From Leptoclinus maculatus (lineage: Eukaryota; Chordata; Actinopteri; Perciformes; Stichaeidae): a DNA stretch of 64,000 bases. Shown one piece after another: positions 1-12,076 of this stretch. The notes beneath the pieces were generated by a model. It was not told the origin of the DNA. It ran no database searches and saw only the letters and a list, made by a program, of their open reading frames with translations. The translations under genes and the position numbers were made by a program. The DNA is taken from NCBI GenBank assembly GCA_032191485.1, contig JAVDOI010000006.1:10175556-10239555 (forward strand). Reading direction: 5' to 3'. Each line of letters begins with the position of its first letter. Position 1 is the first letter of the stretch.

Positions 1-276
1 CTAAACATCACCTTTCAAAGCTCATTCCCGAATAAAAGACAACATGGAAAGAAAAACAGGACAGCAGCAGAAAAAGGAGGAAATGTTATTTAAAAGGTAC
101 CAGACCGCAGCATTTTCCACTGATATTATATACTCCCTGCCCAATCCAAAATATATACGGGCCGCAGGCCAAGAATGTAAAAATAAAACACATAGACTCA
201 ACATCTGGAGCAAACTGAACAAAACCCTCATTTAGACTGCATTCTACCATTCTACCTTTGGCCTGTCTCACGCACT

Positions 277-310
<34 letters not shown>

Positions 311-1231
311 TTGTCACATGTGCATACCGACTGTCTATAGGCCTGTATACATGGAGAAATATGGAGTTAAAACCAGATTTTACTGTACATGTACAAAGAC
401 AAGCCACCCACAGAAAGCCTAACAGCTGATCATCTTTCAACACAGTTTCATAAAACCCACATACACACATCAATCATAATTCGCCTGAATATTTAGAGGC
501 CTTTGGTAGAGAGAGAAGTTTGAACCCACCAGTTTTTAATGCACAATTTGACTTGGAGACTATAATGACTTTCTGTGTGGTGAATCCATAAACAGAGAAT
601 GGAAACAGATTTTTCAAATAAACAACACCTTTTTCTGGTATTTCAAGCAGTGTATTGCTGCAACAAAGCGTTATATTCCCGCTATGGAAAAAAAAAAAGG
701 AATAGAAAATACTGGCAAAGCAGACAAATTAATTCATGAAAATAACATAAACGCCATATTAGGTGGAAAGTGGCAATGAAATGCCCCAATGTACCAGAGG
801 TACAGAAGAGCTTCTGGTGCTCTTTTAATTATGTGCCCTTGTTACACCCTCTTGAGAATATCCAAACAGCACTAGTTGATAGACATTTTGGAAATTTGTT
901 TGAAACATTTGGCTGGAAACATAACTAGAGAGAAAGGAGAGAAAAAAAAGCATGAGAAAGAGAAGAGAGAAACAGAGTGCATGTGTGTTCCACTATGCTT
1001 ATTTTTCTTTACTTATAAGGATCAAAATGTCCTCACAGTGCTATTTTGCCACTCCTTATTAATTTGGGGTTAGGATTTCAGTTTGGTGTTAAGATAAAGA
1101 TTAGTTTAGGGTTTGGTTTATGGAGTAAATGCAGTCAGTAAAGTCATTCCTAAGTGTGAATGTGTATTTATATGTGTGTCTGTATATGTGTGGGTCAGCA
1201 TCCTTTCAGGAGTTCCTACTGGTGGTTGGGC
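1..1231. other. Non-coding stretch
   Basis: A-rich single-copy-looking DNA with one CA array (279-307), short A runs (about 688-698) and no frame that looks coding. The stretch at 1060-1120 has loosely TTAGGG-like words but is not a telomeric array. Confidence 0.6.
279..307. repeat. (CA)n microsatellite
   Basis: Pure CA dinucleotide array of 29 bp. It produces Cys/Val and Thr/His frames that are not genes. Confidence 0.97.
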
Positions 1232-1305
1232 TGGCAGTAGCTGTCTCAGCTGAAGAGCGAGCTAAGGGCTGTGTAAGTTGTGGGTTTGATCCCTGCCCAG
1301 GCCAG
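1232..1305 (+). repeat. tRNA-derived SINE head (RNA polymerase III promoter-like)
   Basis: The segment has the layout of a degenerate tRNA. An A-box-like stretch (GTAGCTGTCTCAGCTGAAG, about 1237-1255) is followed about 30 bp later by a B box (GGGTTTGATCC, 1282-1292), then a CCTGCCCAGGCC stretch. This is how SINE2-type elements begin. The downstream body (about 1306-1440) is not a family I can name, and no clear tail or target-site duplication was found. A functional tRNA gene is unlikely because the A box carries extra bases and the acceptor stem does not pair. Confidence 0.5.
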
Positions 1306-1582
1306 GTGGAGGGTGCCAGGCACAGCAAACCACTGGGTACTGCACCTCTGCCAAGACCATGGACCACTCTCATAAAATACGTTCACCTCTTCAGCTCCAC
1401 AAGCCTGTCACTGGGTCCATCCAGTTTACAAATGCATCTTGTGCAGCCGAGAATTCATAAAAACCCACAGAAGCCAAGTTTATATTCAAGTCAAGCGCAA
1501 AAAGTTTCCAAAGATACTTGATAAGTCAAAACACTGTCGGGGGTATAAAATGATGCAACAAGAAGAGAAAGTTTCCATGCAG

Positions 1583-1583
<1 letters not shown>

Positions 1584-1623
<40 letters not shown>
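1584..1623. repeat. (TA)n microsatellite
   Basis: Perfect TA array of 40 bp, followed by a short ATACACACACA stretch. It lies 28 bp upstream of the hAT element end at 1652. Confidence 0.97.
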
Positions 1624-1628
<5 letters not shown>

Positions 1629-1651
1629 CACACACAAAGGTAACCTTAATG

Positions 1652-2579
1652 CAGTGGCGGGCTGTCAGGGCCTGCAAAGCCTTCTCTGCTGGCCTAAACA
1701 GAATCACAAAAAAAAAATGTATATATATTATTTTCTCATTGCACAGCTGTCTTCCTCTGTTGCTCTGCTTCCAGTGCAGCTTGTTTTAAGTAGAGCTTTT
1801 ATCCAATCAGATTTCACCTCTGTGTCTCTAGGTAAGAAGAGAGGCCCCAGGCCTGCAGACTCACAAGTGAATCCATGTGCAGTTTAAGTGAATGGAGACG
1901 ATATTGTTGATTGTCATAGTGTTCAACCAATCAGATCTTTAGTTTGACATGTTGGGCGTATTCTTTGACATGTCAGAGCCCGCTATCCCCATACTAGCCG
2001 GCCCACAGCTACGTCACTATTAGTGCAGCGATTAGTGGGCGAGCACGTGACTATCGTGAAACGAAACTTAACAGCAGAGGCTTAGTCGGCGTTGTGAATC
2101 ACATCACGTGATGCAGCTCAGCCAATCAAATATGGGCATTCTGACAAGTTTCCTGACTCGAGTACCACACACCGTGACACAGGGGGCTGAGACGAGGAAA
2201 GACATTGCAGAGCAGTACGTTTAATGTTTGGGTTGTGAAAGTAAAATCATAAGACGGTCTCCTAAAGAGATGAATGGGCCGCGGCTTGTCATTAAGGGAT
2301 GATGGTGGGTTCCACAGCCAGACCAGCTGAGAACCACTGTCCTACATGAGCACAGAAAACATTATATTTTCCTGAATTTAAGCTTCTGCATTTTCCAAAT
2401 GCTCTAGCATTATTCAAACGTATTGTAAGCCTCGTACCGAACGGTTTAATACGAGTACGTACATAGTTACAGCCTTAGAAACGAATAATAGATGTGGCGC
2501 CATCATGTGGTTATAAGGTGGTATTTCAGCTGCATGACAGCAGTGAAGGCCTGGGTGTAAAATGCACGGCCCGCCACTG
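1652..2579. mobile_element. Non-autonomous hAT transposon, 928 bp
   Basis: The left end CAGTGGCGGGCTGT (1652-1665) is matched in inverted orientation by the right end (2566-2579), whose complement reads CAGTGGCGGGCCGT, one mismatch in 14. Weaker similarity continues for about 30 bp inwards. The flanks are CCTTAATG (1644-1651) and CCTTACTG (2580-2587), an 8-bp target-site duplication with one mismatch. The C/TAGNG start plus an 8-bp duplication is the hAT superfamily signature. No transposase frame is present, so the copy depended on a partner. It contains three CCAAT boxes (1803, 1927, 2122), a palindrome CATCACGTGATG (2102-2113) and the end of another hAT element (2260-2339). The superfamily call is firm; the family name is unknown to me. 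Confidence 0.8.
2260..2339 (-). mobile_element. Nested hAT terminus fragment
   Basis: Read on the minus strand, the sequence starting at 2339 is CAGTGGTTCTCAGCTGG, followed by TCTGGCTGTGG. CAGTGGTTCTCA is a terminal inverted repeat start typical of Charlie/hAT-like elements. The opposite end was not found inside the host element, so this is a truncated nested insertion, or an internal part of the host family that resembles one. The inner boundary at 2260 is approximate. Confidence 0.45.
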
Positions 2580-3175
2580 CCTTACTGTGATATACATCCG
2601 TCTGAAACAGGACACAAACATGGTTAACATTGGAAGTCAATGGGACATCCATCAGAGTAGAAGAGGAGCAGGGGATAGAAGTAAAGGGGAGCAAGCTGTT
2701 GCTCAAAATTGAAAACATAGACCTACATTAGACAAAAAAACATGTTTTGCATATAATGACAATTCGGTGTAGTGTGACTTATATAGCAAAGAACTTAAAA
2801 AGAACATCAATGTCATTGTGTCTTTGCCCAAACAAAAGTCCACAACTAATTTATGTCTGAATGGATAAGTGACAATACAAAATAAATTTGCCAACTTTTG
2901 ACTACAGACCTGGAGGAGTGTTACAGCCTGGTCCCTAATCCATTTGTTACCTTAAACACTATATCCTTTTCCTTTTGGCCCTTACACAGGACAGCATACA
3001 GAAGAAGGTAGAATGGTGGGCGGGGATCTTACCATTCACGTCAAACTCCACAAATGCACACACCATTGATAGCGACAGAGCCCGAGAGTCTGCTCACACA
3101 GATAGAACTGTCAAGCTTGGTCAGGTTTACAAGCACAAAGAGCTGTGTGCGTATGGGCATATGAGTGTGTTTGTG

Positions 3176-3178
<3 letters not shown>

Positions 3179-3206
<28 letters not shown>
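3179..3206. repeat. (GT)n microsatellite
   Basis: Pure GT array of 28 bp. Confidence 0.96.
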
Positions 3207-3340
3207 TGTCTCTGTGAGCATCTGATAACCTATAACCTGTAAACTCAATCCAGCTCTGCAGTGACAGCAGAACACAGAAGCACATCAAAACCAAACCTCA
3301 ATGACAGCTGCTTTAATGCATCGCAGGCCTCCTATCAGGC

Positions 3341-3341
3341 G

Positions 3342-3401
<60 letters not shown>
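3341..3401. repeat. (CA)n microsatellite
   Basis: CA array of about 60 bp, pure from 3345. Confidence 0.97.
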
Positions 3402-3403
<2 letters not shown>

Positions 3404-3814
3404 CTTAGAGTTTGAATATATCAATAACCTTCAGTGACCACACCATGAAGTGAACTAGTTACAGAGAATGACATCTTGTAGCTATGAGTTACACTAAACC
3501 ACTGCATTTATGTCAAGCCTGATCCACCAAACCTGAATCGATACCTTTCTCTTCTGCAGTTAGTAGTCCTGAAGGGGCTCACACAGCTCTTGGTTAAACC
3601 ACTTTCCTCTTAGATGAGCAGAGCACCATCTGTGCATGTACTTCATCACATTTTTCTGATCTATCTGTGCGCTTAGGGGCTTACAAGTGTTTCATCAGTT
3701 ACATAACAATGAATGATACGTGTTTTTAACTCTTTTGTAAATTAACATTCAGGAATGCGTTTTTTTTGTGATGTGATTTCTGATAGTTGTGTGAAACCTC
3801 TGCGCAATTAAGCA

Positions 3815-3855
3815 ATGTAATGTTCACTCCAGGAGGACTGGAGTGAACATTACAT
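3815..3855. repeat. Perfect 18-bp inverted repeat (hairpin)
   Basis: ATGTAATGTTCACTCCAG (3815-3832) and its exact complement (3838-3855) are separated by the 5-nt loop GAGGA. The stem stops abruptly on both sides. It is not followed by a T run and lies in no gene, so a bacterial-type terminator reading does not apply. It could be a fold-back insertion or a small local duplication. Confidence 0.9.
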
Positions 3856-4587
3856 CTTTACATCTGTTATGGTATTTGTAGCAATGGTTTGCTTGAGAAA
3901 AGCAATTTCTATTAACAATATTCTTTTAGTTTTTATTTTATCAACCATTACATGTACAATGAAAAACACACATTAGCAAGACGCCTCCACCAGTTCAGTT
4001 TGGCTTGTATATAAAATAGCAATGAAAAGTATAAATATATGAAACATTATGAAAACTAGGCATGATTCATGTTCGCACCCGGTTCATGTAATTAAATACA
4101 TTTTTAAATTGTTGGCCTGTCAATTCTTACTTTGAACAAATCTGTCATGTTTAGGTCTCCTTTGTATCATCCCGCAGTTATATGAAGTAAATGGAGAAAA
4201 AAAAAACAATGTGTATAAGTGAAGAGATTGAAATACAGTGTATTACTGCATAATTCACAAGTAATGTCCCATGAGTCGAGCTTATAACTAACACTCTGCG
4301 AGGCTTTTAAAAGACTCCCTGTTTTTTTTGTTCCATACCCTGGTGCTTTAAATATTTTCTACATATCTATTTCAAGTTGAATCGTCACCATCTCTCTCTG
4401 TCTCTCTCTACCTCCTTCATTCTCTCCTGTCCACCCCTCCTCCTCCGGCGGCTTCAGTTAATTCATGAACAGCATCATGATTGAATATTAATAATTCACA
4501 TCAGCTCTCCCTGATGACTCATTACAACCCTTCAAATGGAGCGGGAGGGAAAAGGAGATGGGCATACACAGATGAAAATATGAAAGT

Positions 4588-4638
<51 letters not shown>

Positions 4639-4749
4639 TACATAGTCAGAAACTAAAGGTATTATCATAAAAAGGTGTCTTTTTTATCTTTCACTAACTT
4701 CCACTTAAAAATGTGATATTGAGCTCCAGACAAACATGAACACACGCAT
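3856..4749. other. AT-rich non-coding stretch
   Basis: AT-rich DNA with a pyrimidine-rich patch (4390-4445) and a CA array (4590-4629). No gene seen. Confidence 0.6.
4590..4629. repeat. (CA)n microsatellite
   Basis: Pure CA array, continuing with CG interruptions to 4638. Confidence 0.97.
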
Positions 4750-5823
4750 TAGAGTCCGACCGATTTATTGGACAGCAGACGATTTTACCCTTTAGCCTCA
4801 CAGATATATCAGTGTTTGTCTAGTTTGCGACGATATAGGAGCTTTGATTTTCATAGAACATAATGCAGAAAAAGCAGCTTGACGCTGAATTAAAGAAGTG
4901 TCATTTTACGGTTTGTCTAGACGAATGCACTCTGATTTGCGTGATAATATTATGGCAAGCTGTGCAGTAGGAACTAGCAGCAGCTGTCCAAAGTGTTAAC
5001 CCTCCGTTACTCAACACACATATCAGATGCTCAATCATTTAAAATACAGCTGGTGTCAAGAAATGTAACAGCCACCTCACTTCTATAAAACTATGAACCG
5101 GCACAACAAATGACAATTACCAACATAAGCCACAATGTTCTGAACAGACAAATGTAACAAAAACTAACATAACCAAAAAGTGAAATTTTGCATTTTGTAA
5201 CATAAAACAGCAAACAGCAAACACAAACATACTCAGCCCAGCGCTAAACACCCATGCAGGCATGATGGGAAATCATATGCCTTCCCTATGGCTACAGTGC
5301 TCTCGGCACTGGCACAGTTTGGATAACAGCGGAGCAGACGGAGGTGCAGAGTCAAGCGGTGTCTTCATGGCTCAGGCCCCGCCGTGGGTCTCGCTCCTGC
5401 CCCGTCAGTGAACAGGTTGCCCATTATGCCTGATCTTTATTCCATCAAGGGGAATCAACACTGATCACTGGATCACCGGCCGGCATGGTCACAGTATGTA
5501 AACGATCTACGGAACATGCCCAGTGACATGAGAGGTCAGGAAACGGTCGCTCATTTTCTCTCGTTTCTCACTTTTTTTCTGAGCCTTTTGACCACTCTTA
5601 ATTATTTATAGTTATTTATAATTATTCAACTTCCAATTAAGTTTACTCTTTCAGTGCACTGATGTCATTTTGGACGATGAACTTTATTACTGTAACTGTA
5701 ACTGTTAAATAACCTGCTTCTGTTACATATATTTGTTATACACCACACATGTTTTGCAATTCGGTAATCAAACAACTGTGAGAATTGTGAGAAAGAATAA
5801 TTGAGGCAGGCCATTTTATATAC

Positions 5824-5854
<31 letters not shown>

Positions 5855-5857
5855 AAT

Positions 5858-5927
<70 letters not shown>

Positions 5928-6010
5928 AAACAGTATATATATATATATCTATGAAGGATATAAAAGAATGTTGGCCAATAAACTGACCCCCTTATTTTGG
6001 TCGGACTCTA
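4750..6010. mobile_element. Non-autonomous hAT transposon, about 1.26 kb
   Basis: The left end TAGAGTCCGACC (4750-4761) is repeated exactly in inverted orientation at 5999-6010. Flanks ACACGCAT (4742-4749) and ACACACAT (6011-6018) form an 8-bp target-site duplication with one mismatch. TAGAG fits the hAT C/TAGNG terminus. The interior has no recognisable transposase. Close to the right end lies a compound (TA)n(CA)n(TA)n microsatellite (5824-5948), so much of this copy is replication-slippage product. I recall TAGAGTCCGACCGAT-type ends as common in teleost genomes, without a family name. Confidence 0.82.
5824..5948. repeat. Compound (TA)n(CA)n(TA)n microsatellite
   Basis: TA at 5824-5840, CA at 5840-5854 and 5861-5925 (interrupted by AATACATA), then TA at 5934-5948. 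It is internal to the hAT element 4750-6010. Confidence 0.97.
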
Positions 6011-6692
6011 ACACACATACAGTACATTCACACATAATAATTGCTTATTTGAACTAGCTTCTAGTGTTGGTGTGAGGGTCATGGCACAGTGAAGCGTGAT
6101 GACGCACAAAACTGACAGGAACAGAATTAATAAAGGCATTTAAAGTGGAATAGGAGTGCATCAAAATGTAACCTTCCCATTCGGAGTGAAAAAAATTTAA
6201 ATAAAAAATGATTTCATTGTATCCCCGCTTGTATGTGGCTTGTATGTGTGCATGTAATGTAGGAGGCTGACATCTTGAGAGTGTCAAGGGAAACTTAGTG
6301 AGCGTTGGTCACTGAATAACAAGCATGTTATTAAGCCAATTATTAGATATGCAAGGGGAATATTCACATTAAATCAAGCGACCTTCAAGACCTTGCAATG
6401 TTGTCGTGGCAGTGACATACTGAAGAAGACTCAATGGAAAAATGTTAGATTGGTTTGGAAAATGATTGTTTTCTAAGAATGTTCATGTTCTCCTTGAGTG
6501 GAGGGGAAAATGAGCACTGCTGTGCATGTGTTTGTGTAAGAAACCAACATCCATCACATAATGACAACAATCACATTTTCCCTTTACTTCCCTTTAATAC
6601 AAAAACTCATTTTACAGGAAGTGCTACCTGTAAAAAAAAAAAGCTATGCAGGGGAGGCCATGCTTTGAATCACTCACACAAAAACATACTCT

Positions 6693-6710
6693 CACACACA
6701 CACACACACA
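6693..6710. repeat. Short (CA)n tract
   Basis: CA array of 18 bp. Confidence 0.9.
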
Positions 6711-6963
6711 GTTGCGCAACCATTTAGCCCCATTAGTGGAAAGCAGAGTTGAACACCTTGTAGACTGCGAGGTGTGTGTCGATCGATGGAGGTTAAACCC
6801 AGGGTTCAAATATAAACAGAAGGATAAGTCACAATCAATAGCTCCTATCCCCTGGCAACTGGTCAATACCTCCACACCCCGACCCAGTCAAAGGAAAGAG
6901 AGAGACACACAGAGTTTCTATGTGCCTGTTTTGCGATAAGGATGTTAATTAATATATACACAG

Positions 6964-6964
<1 letters not shown>

Positions 6965-7001
<37 letters not shown>
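6965..7001. repeat. (CA)n microsatellite
   Basis: Pure CA array of 37 bp. Confidence 0.97.
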
Positions 7002-7008
<7 letters not shown>

Positions 7009-7377
7009 CTGCCCTGAGTTGATAACCTGTTAGCAGAGCTGTGGTAACTCAATAGACAGCTGCACTGATGAAGAAAAAAAGCATACAACAGTTCCTATTG
7101 ATTTTTCAGCCGTGCCTGAATACCTTACACTGCTTACTCACTTTAACAAACGTCTATTCTCAACAAATATGAGAATCTATAGGCCTGCGTTACTCAATCA
7201 AGGCGATTTCTGCTCTGCCATGTTACTGAACGTATTTATTATTTGCCATATGCATTCCTGGACTTTCTACCTTATTTTTTCTCTGTACCAAGCCAGGAAC
7301 TACACCCCTACAGTAGCGGGCCCAAAGTGCAAGGAAAGGAATATTTTTCCTTGTGTGAGCATGCATGTGTTGATGTG

Positions 7378-7409
7378 GTGTGTGTGTGTGTGTGTGTATG
7401 TGTGTGTGT
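7378..7409. repeat. (GT)n microsatellite
   Basis: GT array interrupted once by an A (about 7398). Confidence 0.95.
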
Positions 7410-7562
7410 TCGTCTCAGTGTTAAGCCATAGAGGAGATGGACTCCATATGCAGAGTGTTTTCACAGCCCTGAAGGAAATCATGACCATAGCAGAAAACCC
7501 ACCAGCTATTTCACTAAGGTCTTATTTGTCTGTGTCTTTGTGTGCGTGCATCTTGTGCGAGG

Positions 7563-7566
<4 letters not shown>

Positions 7567-7611
<45 letters not shown>
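7567..7611. repeat. (GT)n microsatellite
   Basis: Pure GT array of 45 bp. Confidence 0.97.
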
Positions 7612-7613
<2 letters not shown>

Positions 7614-9751
7614 CCAGTGTACATTATTTGTGTAAGCCTGTGTGTGTTCCTTTTACTGCATTGGCACGCACAGCATATCACACCCACTTCTCTGCGACCA
7701 TGGACAAAATAAAAATATACCTTACTTACCGTCAGCATGCAATGTTTGGGAAGTGTGTGCTACTATGCGTGTGTATGCTTCCAAGTGTGATGAGTGGGCG
7801 TCGGCAGTATGTCTTTGGTGTGTAACCGCTCAAAATAAGGGCTCTCCACTAAAGAGGGGTGCCGTATAGGGCACAAATGTGGCCACACACACTCAACAAT
7901 TATTAACCAGTGTTCATATAGTTTTAAGGCCAAATTCGATTAGTGATGGTGATGTGAATTAGGGTTTGATCTAAAGTCTGAGTCTAAGATGAGATATTAA
8001 GGATTGAGCTATTAAAACACAGATCAATTGGACTCAGAAAAGGAAGAAGAAGACGTTCAAGAGAGAAGGTGATCACTTGTTGATGAACTATTCTTTCAAT
8101 TTGGACCCTCAGATAACACTTTCAGAGTCTCTCACCTCTCTTTTGTTCTTTGTACAACTTGTCCCAGCTATCTGAAGACGGCATCGTGGGAGAGCGTCCT
8201 CATTCAGTTCCCAGTCTTGCCTCATTGTAGAAAACGCAATCTACCACCATTTCCACCTCGACACGAGTCCAGAGGAGATTGGTTGATTGTTTCTAATGCG
8301 GGCTTTATCACTGCAATAAAGTTGGGAGCCGGGAGTTATCAGTGATGGCGGGCCAGCTAATACAGCTCAGCCTGAGCCAGGCTAATCATTTACAGCGGCG
8401 ATCTAAGCAGGGCACACGGCTCTATTAGCCCACTAGCATCATAAGCCTGATTAGTGAGCGCTTCCTCGTTTGTCGCCCGTCTGTCTGTTTGCTTGTCTGT
8501 CTCTCGGTGGACAATGAGGCTTTGGGGAAGAAGGTTTCTGGGGGGATGCATAGACGGGCAATTGTGAGAAAGCAAAGAGTGTGAGGATGAGACATGCGAT
8601 GGAGATGGGGCAGAGTGCCAGTGTTGGGCAAATGAGACATTTATGATTTAGGGTGCAAGTCTGTTGGGGAGCGATGAGTTTAAAAAGTGTACAGACGTGC
8701 AGGACATGTGTGAGATATGAACTTGTCGGAGTGCCAGAAGGAGAAGAAAAAAACAGGCATCAGTGATTACCTAAAGAGCCGTAGACTCAGGAGACAGACG
8801 GTCTTTATGATAGAATCAATAACCATTCATGGTCGGCTGCTCTGGAACCAGCAGTTTATCCTCTAACGCACACAGATCAATACAGGTGATTATCAAAGTT
8901 AACCCTCCACTCTCTGACTCTGATCTTTAGTCTACGGACAGCAAGACATGTAGCTCAATATCTTTAGATAATGTGCTGAAGATTAAAACGCGTACAGCCG
9001 GGCAGAGTATCGACTTTAAAGCTAAAAGATGTTGGTTGGATCCTGTTCTCATAAAGTGTGGAATGACTCAAATTGAAAACACTTTTCCCACTGACACAAA
9101 GTTCCACAATGACTCTCACCAAAAAAAAAAAATGAGCTCCATTCTGCTGCACTTTTACTTTCTTCTTTCGAAAAATAATGAGGAATTCTTTGCCATATTT
9201 TGGACCCGCCCTGCCAACTTTTGTGTGTGTTATTGTGTGTTTTGAATGATGATGCCCTTCCTGCCCTTGGTTGACTCTATGTCTAAGGTCAACCCCTCTC
9301 TCTCATTAGTCCTGACCCTCTGCAACCTCCTCTCATCTCCAGTGACACGCAGGTCAAACCAAACACACTAATTATGGAGGATTGTAGGTGGAGAGCGTTA
9401 ATGTTTATGAGCAACAAAGAGGCAAACAATAATTAAAGCTGGGGTAAACAGCAGGCTGTGACAATGTCTCATAATTCAGCTTTTCTCACCTAATATTTAC
9501 CATCATGCTGGATGCGACGAGAGGAACCCTATCAGGCAGTCAGAAAATCTGGCTACATAACAACAGGTGGGCGGGGGTGTGAAACCTACATGGTCGTTAT
9601 TGATATGAAAACACACGACAATACCACATGCAAATGGTTGCACACAAACAGACTCGTGCATGAACAAGCCGCTGCACTGCCACATTTCTAATTCCCCATG
9701 CAAACTGTTTGCCTCGTGTCCGCCTTATGGACATTTTTATGTCTACACTGC

Positions 9752-9754
<3 letters not shown>

Positions 9755-9801
<47 letters not shown>
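9755..9801. repeat. (CA)n microsatellite
   Basis: Pure CA array of 47 bp. Confidence 0.97.
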
Positions 9802-9805
<4 letters not shown>

Positions 9806-12076
9806 GAGTTCAACCGCGCACATCAGAAAACATCTGATTCTCTTTATCGCCACTGCTTCTATTTCACACTGATCCAAAATAGACATACTTGGAGGAACAC
9901 AAACAGATTTGCACAAGCGCACACAAAATCTACCTCTGATCCAAAATACTTCCAGAACAAACAGAAAACAATTCCAGGCATTTCTTTTTTTTTCTCACAG
10001 CGAGAGCTCAGCCGCCAGCCAATAACACCAGGCAGAATGGGTTACATGGAAGAATGGATTGAAAGTAGTAGCGATAGGCCTAACCTAATATTACAACCAC
10101 ACACACACACACACACAGTACATGTGTGTGCACAAATATGGACATTCATGCCTATTCAATAAGCCTCCAAAACCCCTAATGGCATACTATTGAGTGACAT
10201 GCGGTAAAACAAAAACATGAGGAAAAGAATAATAGAGTATGACAGAAGTGTTTTGCAATTCAAAGTCACTCAAAAACAATGTATATTCTGACACAGTATG
10301 GTGCCACTAAACAAAAGCGTATGGTTGGCGGCAGAAAGAGAAAAAAGGAGGTAAGGAGAGAGAGAGAGTGAGGAAGACAGTGAGGGGCTACGATAACGAA
10401 CCATTAAACTTGGCACCGCTGTCCAAAATCCTGAGGAGAGAGAGATAGAGCATCTTTAAACACTGTCATTTGACTTTGAACAAAGTGACTTTTGAAGTGA
10501 AAGAAGCCGTTTCCCCCTTTTTCCTTTTTTTCCTTTTTTCCCTTCCCTCCACATTTTAATGCTCCCTGCTCTATCATGTAAATCCCCATTCAAATTAGTT
10601 GGGCATTAGAGCCCTCAGCAGTAATGTCAGAGAGACTGAATGAGATGGGGGACTTAAGCACCTAACGAACAATGAAATTCCCAAGCCTTGGGACAGGACA
10701 ATTAAGAAGCAGGCTTAGCCAATGATGAAAATTTATTGCTATCTAATACATATTTCTATTTTCTGAACACTAACCAATTTGAATGTGATTAAGGGGGGTG
10801 GGGCGCTTCATTAAAGAGACGCTGGCTCTCAGAGGTCGCTGGGAGAGGAGCCTTTTGATGTTAAATTACAAATACGGAGGAGAAAGGCACTGCCATTGTC
10901 TTTTTGGGGTCCGAGTATTGTTTTCTGTGGTTCCCCTTAAACGGGTTAGTTAACCCCTCGTTGTCCAGGAGAGATGCTAATATGACGGGCCTGGGGGAGC
11001 AAAAGGAGGGGGGCAGGAATGGAGAGGGCTTTTTAGTGGGATAATAGACAAAATAAATGCCTTAGCGTTTATTCCTTTCATCAGAATGAAAGCATCCATC
11101 CAGTCATTGTTTCCTCCTTTTTCCTTGTGCATCAGTCTGTCTGTTGGCCGCGCTCACAGTGGGTGTCGTTGGCTCTGTTAGAGCCACTTGCACAGGAAGC
11201 GCTTGTGAAAAGAAAAAGAACAGAAGGAGTAAAACTAACAAGGCCATTAGAAAACAATTCAATTCATAGCAGATTCACAGTTACGCTGCCAATAAATTCT
11301 AAGTGTTATTCAAACTTGCCAAGATGTATTTTTATTTCAGAACCTCAGATGTGATATAGAGTGACAGATATATATATATATTTTTTTTTTTTTGCCACAA
11401 CTCATCATCTAAAGTCTAAATGACACATTAGTCAAGTTGAGTTTATGGACTTGAAATTGGTTGTAATTTGTAGTTTGTTGGTGCTATAGTTCTCACACCG
11501 GTCCATTACATCAACCACATGATTTTCCTCAGATAATAAAATAGAGTATTCTCAGGCCCACACTGCGTAGTGTTTTCTGTCCAAACCAGTGACAGGAGGG
11601 TGCTGGTGGTCCGTATATGGGCCAGCAGGAGTAAGAGGACAACCCCATGACAAAAACATCTCCAAGCTGAGAGCCAAGGCATCAGTGTCACGTTGTTTTT
11701 AGCCAGATATGAAGCTCTGGGGATGGCTTACCAGAATACTCTGAGGGGGGAGAACAACGCATCTTTTGTTATTTAACTGTCCTGCTCGGAGACAGGGCTC
11801 ATAATTCGGGTCGGAGAGGAGAGCAGCAAACTGTGCATATATCTTCTTCCCTGCAACACGCACCAGGGCCAGATTAATTTGTGTTAATGGATGCGTTCTC
11901 AGGCCCAGTTTGGAGGGGATAAAGGACATTTTCATTAACTTTCTTTATATTTAATGTTCAATTAGTTGCGGGTATAACCGGACCATAATCAGATGGAAAT
12001 ATGGGCAGGAATTAATGCCCCGGCAGGAAGAAAGAAAGACCAAGGGATTGGTATGCACCCAATGAGCTGAGTGCAG

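Larger units (their letters stand above)
2588..3814. other. Non-coding stretch between hAT elements
   Basis: Holds a GT array (3179-3206) and a CA array (3341-3401). The remainder has no recognisable gene or repeat. Confidence 0.6.
6019..9754. other. Non-coding stretch with CA/GT arrays
   Basis: Contains CA arrays (6693-6710, 6965-7001) and GT arrays (7378-7409, 7567-7611). The 8000-9500 part is free of long microsatellites and repeat signatures. A 237-codon open frame across 7112-7825 runs through both GT arrays and is not credible as a gene. Confidence 0.6.

Noticed and set aside
1060..1120. Telomere-like TTAGGG words
   Set aside because: Irregular GGTTAGG/GTTTAGG words, not a tandem array.
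4390..4445. CRISPR-like or regular spaced repeats
   Set aside because: Only pyrimidine-rich low-complexity sequence; no regular repeat-spacer structure exists in the window.
7112..7825. 237-codon open frame on the plus strand
   Set aside because: It runs through two GT arrays giving Cys-Val repeats; the remainder resembles no protein family and no splice structure is evident.
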